Source: Candidatus Brocadia sp.
Lineage (GTDB): Bacteria > Planctomycetota > Brocadiia > Brocadiales > Brocadiaceae
Assembly (NCBI GenBank): GCA_021646415.1
Contig: SOEU01000022.1
Span: forward strand, 1 to 55,244
DNA: 55,244 nt
Reading direction: 5' to 3'
Shown: piece after piece, positions 41,907-48,811 of the stretch
Layout: each line of letters opens with the position of its first letter
Numbering within the stretch: position 1 is the first letter of the stretch
Position numbers and translations under genes: made by a program
The notes under the pieces: generated by a model
Databases searched by the model: none
Seen by the model: only the letters and a program-made list of their open reading frames with translations
What the model was told of the DNA's origin: nothing

Positions 41907-42662
41907 ATGATAAAACAATTTCAAAAGATAATCTCCGAAAAAGCACATGAAGAATTCCAGAAATGGCGTGAAGAAAATCCTGAAGGATTTCTTTTAAATG
42001 TGAAATCAAAATCATCTGGAATGATTCATCGATCCATATGTGCTCATCTTGGAAATACAGAATGGCAGGCGGGTCAACCTGGCGATCTAGGAAAACAAAT
42101 GAAAGTTTGTTCACAGAATTTGAAAGAAATTCATAATTGGGCAACACAAAATGGAATCACCCATATAACTGAATGTTCCGACTGCAAACCCATTGATGAT
42201 CAAAGAATAATGTCGGAAATAGCAGAAACCATATTTAACAAAGATGAATTTGATCCAGATATAGTTGTTGATGAAAGGAGAAAAACACTTCACGATATTG
42301 TTTTAAGACAAGGACAACCTGCATTTAGAAAGTCATTGCTTGATGCATACGGGGGACGTTGTGCCATTACGGAATGTGATGTTGTCCACGTTTTAGAATC
42401 TGCCCATATCTATCCATATCAAGGCGAAGAGACAAATACCGTTACGAACGGTCTCTTGCTGCGATCTGATATTCATACGCTGTTTGATCTGCACATAATC
42501 ACAGTTCATCCAGAAACCCTGAAAATACACATTAATCCAACATTAAAAGATTCTCTTTACTGGGAATTGAATGAGAAAACATTGCGTGAACCAATAGACG
42601 AGGCAAGCAGGCCAAGCAAATTAGCATTAAGAAAGCATTTTGATTCAAGTGGAATCGAATAA
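41907..42662 (+). CDS. HNH endonuclease with novel-looking N-terminal domain
   Basis: 251 aa. Residues about 125-215 form an HNH_2-type nuclease domain: RQGQPAFRKSLLDAYGGRCA, then VLESAHIYPYQG and NGLLLRSDIHTLFDLH, which provide the H-N-H residues. Residues 1-110 are a separate domain (GFLLNVKSKSSGMIHRSICA, ITHITECSDCKPI). It has a cysteine/histidine-containing hairpin and reads like a modified-nucleic-acid sensor or adaptor, but I cannot name it. It lies with the ASCH gene between two copies of a 52-bp direct repeat. A defensive restriction role is plausible. The ATG has only a weak ribosome binding site. Confidence 0.8.
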   Translation: MIKQFQKIISEKAHEEFQKWREENPEGFLLNVKSKSSGMIHRSICAHLGNTEWQAGQPGDLGKQMKVCSQNLKEIHNWATQNGITHITECSDCKPIDDQRIMSEIAETIFNKDEFDPDIVVDERRKTLHDIVLRQGQPAFRKSLLDAYGGRCAITECDVVHVLESAHIYPYQGEETNTVTNGLLLRSDIHTLFDLHIITVHPETLKIHINPTLKDSLYWELNEKTLREPIDEASRPSKLALRKHFDSSGIE

Positions 42663-42710
42663 GAAAATAAATCAATCCGTAACATTAGGCGTCATTCGCG
42701 CACACTTACA

Positions 42711-43079
42711 ATGAAAGCACTCAGCATTCAGCAACCGTGGGCATGGGCGATTATCCATGCAGGCAAGAACATCGAGAACCGAACTTGGAATACTCATTTT
42801 CGAGGCACCTTCGCTGTCCATGCTTCCGGCAAGATTATGCGAGACGCCGAGCTCCCACGACGGTCTCCGCAACCAGAACCAGAAGACTTGGTTACGAGCG
42901 CTATCATCGGTTTCGTCGATCTCGTCGACGTCGTTAAGGAGCATCCCTCGAAGTGGTTCGGTGGGCCGATTGGATTCGTTCTCGCCAACCCACGATCACT
43001 TCGCACCCCAGTGCCATGCAAGGGCAAGCTAGGATTTTGGGAGATTCCGCCTAAGATTCTGCGACGCTGCCGTTTATGA
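42711..43079 (+). CDS. ASCH-domain protein
   Basis: 122 aa. The opening MKALSIQQPWAWAIIHAGKN with IENRTWNTHFRGTFAVHAS is the ASCH (PUA-like) RNA/modified-base-binding fold. The family's closing F-W-E-I-P is also present. ASCH proteins bind RNA or hydrolyse N4-acetylcytidine. It is GC-richer than the HNH gene 48 nt upstream, so the two did not necessarily arrive together. A ggtcttgctattt repeat copy begins 12 nt after its stop. Confidence 0.85.
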   Translation: MKALSIQQPWAWAIIHAGKNIENRTWNTHFRGTFAVHASGKIMRDAELPRRSPQPEPEDLVTSAIIGFVDLVDVVKEHPSKWFGGPIGFVLANPRSLRTPVPCKGKLGFWEIPPKILRRCRL

Positions 43080-43090
43080 TTTTTCTAGCG

Positions 43091-43142
43091 ATTGGGGCCG
43101 GGTCTTGCTATTTGCTGTTTTATAATAAAGGGGTGATCGAAG
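43091..43142 (+). repeat. ggtcttgctattt repeat, copy 2
   Basis: Matches 41721-41772 at about 49 of 52 positions, same orientation. The two bracket 1.3 kb carrying the HNH and ASCH genes. Confidence 0.8.
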
Positions 43143-43473
43143 AAACATCCATGAGATTTCATTAAGCAGTGCTAACTTTCAGGCGTTTTTCCCAAAGCAA
43201 CTGTTACACATTTAAGAAGAAGTGGGGCCAGTGTCTTGGCTTGTGAATTTTTGATAAATTATTAGGGAACGAAGTTCAAAACGGATTCCTCACATGACAA
43301 ATTTCCGAATCTTTGCTGAAAATACACAATGACCTTTCTTCCGGTCTTCTCTACGCCTATACCCGCATCAACCACAACACAAAAAAAGTCCCTCTTTTTT
43401 CGGTTTCGGTGTGGCAACCTTAGAACCTTTTTGTTATTATTGAGAACAATTTTATCCGTTAAGGAGGTGTAGA
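43143..43473. other. intergenic
   Basis: No gene seen. A short sequence around 43349 (ctatacccgcatcaacc) recurs diverged near 43774 (ccatacccgcattaacg), so another diffuse repeat flanks the DUF433 gene. Confidence 0.4.
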
Positions 43474-43698
43474 ATGTTTGTAAGCACCCAACATCTATAT
43501 ATCGAAAAAGACCCCGGCAAATATGAGGGTAAAGCCGTTATTAAAGGCACAAGGATCCCCGTTGCATCAATTGTAAATCACTACCGCTCGGGCATGGGCA
43601 TAGAGGAGATACTTGATGGTTATCCAAATTTAACTCCAGCGCAGTTATTTGATGCCCTTAGCTATTATTTTGACAACAAAGAAGAGATTGAAAAATAA
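43474..43698 (+). CDS. DUF433 family antitoxin
   Basis: 74 aa. The core EGKAVIKGTRIPVASIVNHY, IEEILDGYPNLTPAQLFDAL, SYYFDN matches DUF433 closely, a helix-turn-helix-like fold that acts as the antitoxin to PIN-type toxins. AAGGAGGTG lies directly before the ATG. No PIN-domain toxin gene follows in the next 290 bases, so it is orphaned here. Confidence 0.88.
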   Translation: MFVSTQHLYIEKDPGKYEGKAVIKGTRIPVASIVNHYRSGMGIEEILDGYPNLTPAQLFDALSYYFDNKEEIEK

Positions 43699-43986
43699 TT
43701 TATTCTGGATTTGATAAGAGGCTCGAAGGGGAAATCCTCCCTTTGGCAAAACGACCTTTCCTTCAGCCTCTTTTGTGTCCATACCCGCATTAACGATAAC
43801 ACCAGAAAATCTCTGGAGGCTGCTTCATTTCTATAGACCTCCCAGAAATTATGTAACTATGGTTTTGATTGAGGAGAAGTTTGGGTGACCCATTAAGCCC
43901 TCTTTTTGTACGGTAATTTTTAGAGGAGGGGAATCGTGAAGCTCCTCTCAATCTGAAAGCAGAAAAATTAAAAAAGGAGATTTGTT
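43699..43986. other. intergenic
   Basis: About 290 bases without a gene. AAAGGAG at 43974-43980 is the ribosome binding site for the next gene. Confidence 0.4.
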
Positions 43987-44496
43987 ATGAAGGGCAGAAG
44001 ATTATCATGGTCATTCATGTTTTTCAGCATGGCAATAATTCTGATGGGCGTGTCGCGTCAGTCAGAGGCAGGGAAAAACAGATTTGTTGGTACGTACTTT
44101 ACGATAGGCAATGAAGACGGAATACCTACCCCAGTAATCGTACAAATCGGAAAAGATGGCTCTTATACTACGGTGTTTGGGATACAGAATACTACGTTAG
44201 CCGGAATTGTCTTTACTAACGATGTCGGCACATGGAAAAGGACCGGCAAGAATGAGATTATAGCAAAGACATTCTCCATATCAGCTTTACCTCCAACTGA
44301 ATCCTCCCCAGGAGAAGTGGTGGGTAACTGTATAGCCGATCATGTAATAACATTTTCTAACAATTTTGAGGAAATCAGTTTAACGGTGTCCGGCAAGTGT
44401 TACGCACCTGATGTGAATCCGGCAGATCCGGACGATGCACCTTTTGTCAGCGAGTTTAGTGGCAGCTTTCAGGGCAAACGCCTTAATATACCTTAA
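43987..44496 (+). CDS. secreted hypothetical protein
   Basis: 169 aa. A signal peptide (LSWSFMFFSMAIILMGVSRQ, cleavage near SEAG) precedes a beta-rich domain: GTYFTIGNEDGIPTPVIVQI, GSYTTVFGIQ, DVGTWKRTGKNEIIAKTFSI. The pattern of signal plus repeated antiparallel strands suggests a small lipocalin-like barrel, inference only. Two cysteines (NCIADH and GKCYAP) could form a disulfide. Strong AAAGGAG before the ATG. Confidence 0.75.
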   Translation: MKGRRLSWSFMFFSMAIILMGVSRQSEAGKNRFVGTYFTIGNEDGIPTPVIVQIGKDGSYTTVFGIQNTTLAGIVFTNDVGTWKRTGKNEIIAKTFSISALPPTESSPGEVVGNCIADHVITFSNNFEEISLTVSGKCYAPDVNPADPDDAPFVSEFSGSFQGKRLNIP

Positions 44497-44521
44497 TGGG
44501 AAAAGGGATAGGAGAAGAATC

Positions 44522-44543
44522 GATCGGAGTCAGGTCTTGCTAT
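44522..44543 (+). repeat. ggtcttgctat repeat, copy 3 (partial)
   Basis: gatcggagtcaggtcttgct plus at. Matches the first 22 bases of the repeat at 41721 and again lies just downstream of a gene. Confidence 0.7.
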
Positions 44544-44711
44544 AATTGACGACTAAAAAAAATTGTCATTACCCGTATCAGGTACGGGGCAGGCTCTGCG
44601 AAAGCTGGAATCCAGTATTCTCCTGTTCTACTTTATTTTTATGGATTTCCGCTTTTGTGGCAAACTCGTGCACCTTTATACTGATGATTTAGGAACCAAC
44701 TATTAACTCTT

Positions 44712-45791
44712 ATGAAGACTATACGTGTTAACTTATCCTCCAATAGTTACAATATCTCCATTGACAAAGGCATCCTCGGGAAAATTGGTGACATCCTAGT
44801 TAAAGAGAAAGAACCGTGCAAGACACTCCTGATTACCGACAAAAACATAGAAAAGGTTTACGGCAATATCGTATCGGAAAGTCTGGTGCGGAATAAATTT
44901 GATGTCAGGCTTATCCCACTGAAACCCGGTGAAGAGCAGAAAACCATGGAAACAGCACTGGCACTTTACGATGCATGTTTCGATCATAAGCTGGACAGGA
45001 GTTCCCTTATCGTTGCATTAGGCGGAGGCGTGGTGGGTGACATCAGCGGTTTTGTGGCTGCAACGTTTATGCGGGGTATCCCTTTTATTCAGGTACCGAC
45101 AACACTCCTCGCACAGGTTGACAGCAGTATTGGAGGCAAGGTAGCCGTGAACCACCCGAAAGGGAAAAATATGATCGGGAGTTTTTATCAACCCAGGGCT
45201 GTTTTTATCGATACCGATACACTCTCCACATTACCGGCGGCAGAACTGGTAGCAGGGCTTGTGGAGGTTATCAAGTACGGAGTCATCAGAGACGCTGAAT
45301 TATTTGAATACATAGAAAAGTCCCTTTATGACATATTGCAATTGAACGATACCGCCCTTCTCAAAATTATCGCCATGTCATGTCAGATCAAGGCACATGT
45401 CGTGGAAGAAGACGAAAAAGAAACACACCTGCGCGCCATATTAAACTACGGACATACCATTGGCCATGCCATCGAAACGGTCACCGACTACAAAAAATAC
45501 AGACATGGGGAGGCAGTAGCCATTGGCATGCTTTACGCCACGAGGATTGCCATTGAAATGGGATTGACAGATCATGTGGTACTGGAACGACAACTTTCAT
45601 TAATACAACGATTGGGATTGCCGCTTCATACAGGATTAAAATCCGAGGATATTGTAAAAGCACTGTACACCGATAAAAAGGTTATTTCCGGCAGGCTGCG
45701 TTTTATACTACCCATAAAAATAGGTGAGGTTATTATATCGGATCGGGTAACCGAGGAAATTTTATACCTCGTATTGAATAAGCCTCTTTAA
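44712..45791 (+). CDS. aroB: 3-dehydroquinate synthase
   Basis: 359 aa NAD-dependent, metal-binding enzyme of the shikimate pathway. Markers include PLKPGEEQKTMETALALYDA, LGGGVVGDISGFVAATFMRG, VPTTLLAQVDSSIGGKVAVN, and the metal ligands in KYGVIRD(A)E, YGHTIGHAIE and RHGEAVAIGM. No clear ribosome binding site precedes the ATG. The gene is alone between repeat-rich gaps. Confidence 0.97.
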   Translation: MKTIRVNLSSNSYNISIDKGILGKIGDILVKEKEPCKTLLITDKNIEKVYGNIVSESLVRNKFDVRLIPLKPGEEQKTMETALALYDACFDHKLDRSSLIVALGGGVVGDISGFVAATFMRGIPFIQVPTTLLAQVDSSIGGKVAVNHPKGKNMIGSFYQPRAVFIDTDTLSTLPAAELVAGLVEVIKYGVIRDAELFEYIEKSLYDILQLNDTALLKIIAMSCQIKAHVVEEDEKETHLRAILNYGHTIGHAIETVTDYKKYRHGEAVAIGMLYATRIAIEMGLTDHVVLERQLSLIQRLGLPLHTGLKSEDIVKALYTDKKVISGRLRFILPIKIGEVIISDRVTEEILYLVLNKPL

Positions 45792-46073
45792 TGTATTGTT
45801 TAGAAATTTTGTATCAATTTAGCTTTTTTGAAAAAAGTTTTTTGTCCAGGGGCTTATACCCCTGGCTATACACTTTCTGCCCTTCAGGCATTTATACCAG
45901 TGTTTTCCTAAACCGTGTTTTTAACAAGATTTGTATTTTGGTGACATATTAGGAACATAAATTTTCAAAAAACTAAACTATTACGAAATTTTTAAATCAC
46001 CTATGTAGTGGCAAGGCGCGCCTTGCCACTACTGTTATAAAAGCCGCCGAAGATCTACTTTAAGGAAACTACA
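45792..46073. other. intergenic with two hairpins
   Basis: A hairpin at 45846-45865 (ccagggg/cccctgg) lies after aroB and may terminate it, though no T-run follows closely. A perfect 28-nt palindrome lies at 46005-46032. AAGGAA at 46062-46067 is the dprA ribosome binding site. Confidence 0.5.
46005..46032. repeat. perfect 28-nt palindrome
   Basis: gtagtggcaaggcg followed immediately by its exact reverse complement. Located about 40 nt before the dprA start. Confidence 0.8.
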
Positions 46074-47174
46074 TTGACAGAATTTGAGGCCCTCTTACGT
46101 CTGAACATGACGAAGGGGATTGGGATACGAACATACAAAACACTTTTAGAAAGGTTCGGCTCTTCGGAGGCCATCCTCAGTGCCACCAAATCAGAATTAG
46201 AGGCAGTACCGGGCATCGGTCCAAAGTTAGCAAACGCCATCGTCGAGGAATCCAAAAACATTGACATTTCAAATGAAATGAATCTGGCCAAAGAAAAGGA
46301 CGTTCAGATCCTGCCTTACACGAGCGAACAGTATCCGAAACACCTCAAGACCATCTACGACCCGCCACTTGTCCTTTACGTAAAGGGTAATATCCTTGAA
46401 ATGGACATCCTTGCCCTCGCTGTTGTAGGTGCGCGACGTTGCACCTATTATGGTCTCTCGCAGGCAGAGCGCTTTAGCCGGCTCCTTGCCCAGAAGGGAC
46501 TTTGTATTGTAAGCGGTATGGCACGGGGGATAGATGCGGCTGCACACCGCGGCGCCATTAAATCCAACGGACGTACCATTGCCGTGCTCGGCTGTGGTCT
46601 TGGGGTTATTTACCCCCGGGAAAATATCGAACTGGCAGAACAAATCGCCCGGCACGGCGCTCTGGTATCTGAGTTTCCCATGAATACACCGCCAGACTTT
46701 CGCAATTTCCCGCCGAGAAACAGGCTGATAAGCGGCTTGTCGCTGGGGGTGCTTGTGGTTGAATCAGCGCTGAACAGCGGTTCTCTGATAACCGCACAAT
46801 GGGCACTGGAACAGGGGAAAGAGGTCTTTGCCATTCCAGGCAATATTGACAACATTTACAGCCGGGGCACACACAAACTCATCAAGGAAGGCGCAAAACT
46901 CGTCGAGGATATTACCGATATCATTCAGGAGCTAGGACCACTGGCAGAAACCCTGAGGACATCCGATGAGTCTGCAACAAACGACCCGAGAAGCCTGTCG
47001 CTGAACTCTCAGGAAAAAAAGATATTCTCACTCTTATCCAGCAGCCCGAAAGACATAGATGAAATTATACGCATCGCCAGGCTCCCCACCTCAGTCGTCT
47101 CGAGCACCCTCATGATCCTCGAAATAAAGAAACTGGTAAAGCAGCTCTCTGGCAAAAGGTTTGTCAAGGCGTAA
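46074..47174 (+). CDS. dprA: DNA processing protein DprA
   Basis: 366 aa. It loads RecA on incoming single-stranded DNA. A helix-hairpin-helix region (VPGIGPKLANAIVEE, about 44-60) precedes the Rossmann-like DprA core: VVGARRCTYYGLSQAERFSR, IVSGMARGIDAAAHRGAIKS, PPRNRLISGLSLGVLVVESA, SGSLITAQWALEQGKEVFAI PGN. A C-terminal winged helix (about 305-366) completes it. The start is TTG with AAGGAA at proper spacing. Together with recA in the window it suggests natural DNA uptake is possible, but no com genes are here. Confidence 0.96.
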   Translation: MTEFEALLRLNMTKGIGIRTYKTLLERFGSSEAILSATKSELEAVPGIGPKLANAIVEESKNIDISNEMNLAKEKDVQILPYTSEQYPKHLKTIYDPPLVLYVKGNILEMDILALAVVGARRCTYYGLSQAERFSRLLAQKGLCIVSGMARGIDAAAHRGAIKSNGRTIAVLGCGLGVIYPRENIELAEQIARHGALVSEFPMNTPPDFRNFPPRNRLISGLSLGVLVVESALNSGSLITAQWALEQGKEVFAIPGNIDNIYSRGTHKLIKEGAKLVEDITDIIQELGPLAETLRTSDESATNDPRSLSLNSQEKKIFSLLSSSPKDIDEIIRIARLPTSVVSSTLMILEIKKLVKQLSGKRFVKA

Positions 47175-47415
47175 TTATAAAGAATGGTATTGAGTTGGCT
47201 CAGCAAAACAACAATTTGCCACACTTATACTGCCCAAGATCTTACTGCTTATGTCGGCTTGCTGAGGAAATTCAATAAGCATCAAAGAATTATAGCACAT
47301 CACGGCAGGAACCACCTCCTGAAGACAACCGGCAATCCATAACGGTGTACAAAAAACACAGTCGCCAACTGGGGTCGGCTTCTTACGGAAACACCAACGA
47401 TTAGACAGTATCTTG

Positions 47416-48561
47416 TTATTTCTTGCCCACCAGTAACGATTGTACCGCAGAGATCCCTTTCCCTAATGCCAGGGCATATCCAGCTTCGTAAAATCCTTTT
47501 TCAAGCGCAGCAATGGCAACAATGATGTCGAAATCATTTACATAACCCATGTGGCCAATCCTGATAATTTTTCCTTTCAATTCGTCTTGTCCACCGGTAA
47601 AGGTTATCCCTGTTTCATCCCGGAGTTTTTTGATAATCTTATCAACATCCACCCCTTTGGGCGCCTTAATTGCGGTCAGCACATTGCTTGAATATTCGCC
47701 GGCAAAGAGTTCCAGGCCAAGCGCCTTTGCGCCTTCCCTCGTGGCATTGGCAAGGCGGGCGTGCCTCTTCCACACATTCTCAATCCCTTCCTTTTTAATC
47801 ATATCCATGGCTGTCTTCATCGCCAGAACCAGAGAAACCGCCGGAGTAAAAGGGGTCGTTTTGTTCTTAAGCTCTTTTCGCATCTTCCTGAAATCCCAAT
47901 AATATCTGGGCAAATCAGCCTTATCAATAACACCCCAGGCGCTGCTGTTGACACAAACAAAGGCCAGGCCAGGCGGCATCATGCACCCCTTCTGAGAACC
48001 AGTAATAGCAACATCAATATTCCATTCGTCCATGAAAAATTCATGGACACCGATCCCCGTAATGGAATCAACGACCATGAGTGCCCCATATTTCTTCACG
48101 ATGGACGAAATGGCCTTTATATCATGTACCACACCCGTAGAGGTCTCACATTGGGTTGTAAATACTGCGGAAATTCCCGGTGTCTTTTTGAGTGCTGCCT
48201 CAATGTCAGCCGGATTCACGGACTTGCCATTTTCAACATCAATCGTAATAGTCTCAATGCCAAAACACTTACACAACTCTGCCCAGCGCTCACCGAATTT
48301 TCCGCTGACCACCACCAGCGCCTTATTACCTTTTGACAAGACATTCGCAACACAGGACTCCATGGCGCCTGTTCCCGATGACATGAGAGTAAAGACCTCG
48401 CCTGTCTTTGTCTGGAATAAGTACTTTAAATCTTCACTTAGCTCGTAAAAGATTTGTGAAAACTGTGGTGTCCTGTGATGGATCATGGGTTGCGCCTCGG
48501 CCAATGCGACCTCAGATGGCACCATTGTTGGACCGGGCGTAAACAGATAATTTTTTTTCAT
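47416..48561 (-). CDS. PLP-dependent alanine-glyoxylate/serine-pyruvate-type aminotransferase
   Basis: 381 aa class V aminotransferase. It opens NYLFTPGPTMVPSEVALAEA. Asp165 (LMVVDSITGIG) and the PLP lysine Lys191 (AITGSQKGCMMPPGLAFV) are in place, as is FTTQCETSTGVVHDI. Likely substrates are serine or alanine with glyoxylate or pyruvate; the family also includes the PucG and phosphoserine/2-AEP branches, so the exact donor is uncertain. It stands alone on the minus strand between dprA and the helicase. Confidence 0.9.
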   Translation of the reverse strand: MKKNYLFTPGPTMVPSEVALAEAQPMIHHRTPQFSQIFYELSEDLKYLFQTKTGEVFTLMSSGTGAMESCVANVLSKGNKALVVVSGKFGERWAELCKCFGIETITIDVENGKSVNPADIEAALKKTPGISAVFTTQCETSTGVVHDIKAISSIVKKYGALMVVDSITGIGVHEFFMDEWNIDVAITGSQKGCMMPPGLAFVCVNSSAWGVIDKADLPRYYWDFRKMRKELKNKTTPFTPAVSLVLAMKTAMDMIKKEGIENVWKRHARLANATREGAKALGLELFAGEYSSNVLTAIKAPKGVDVDKIIKKLRDETGITFTGGQDELKGKIIRIGHMGYVNDFDIIVAIAALEKGFYEAGYALALGKGISAVQSLLVGKK

Positions 48562-48778
48562 GGTATTATTTCCTTTCAGAGATTAAAGAAAAATTTATTA
48601 TATGCAAACATGAAAAAGAGTCAAGCGATAAAACAAAAGGTGATTATCTTGACACCAGGATACCAGACGCAAAGGGATTAACAATCTGATAGCTTTAATG
48701 AACAAATGATGTCAGAAAAATCGTTCTTCAATTATTGTGTCTTTGTGCCTGGTGGTCAAATAAACCTGTTTTTAATTG

Positions 48779-48784
48779 TATAAT
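48779..48784 (+). promoter_or_regulatory. possible -10 box of helicase gene
   Basis: tataat lies 28 nt before the ATG of the JAB-DinG gene in an AT-rich tract. No good -35 hexamer is visible at 17 nt, so support is weak. Confidence 0.3.
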
Positions 48785-48811
48785 ATGCATATTTTGTTTT
48801 ATACTTGAGTC

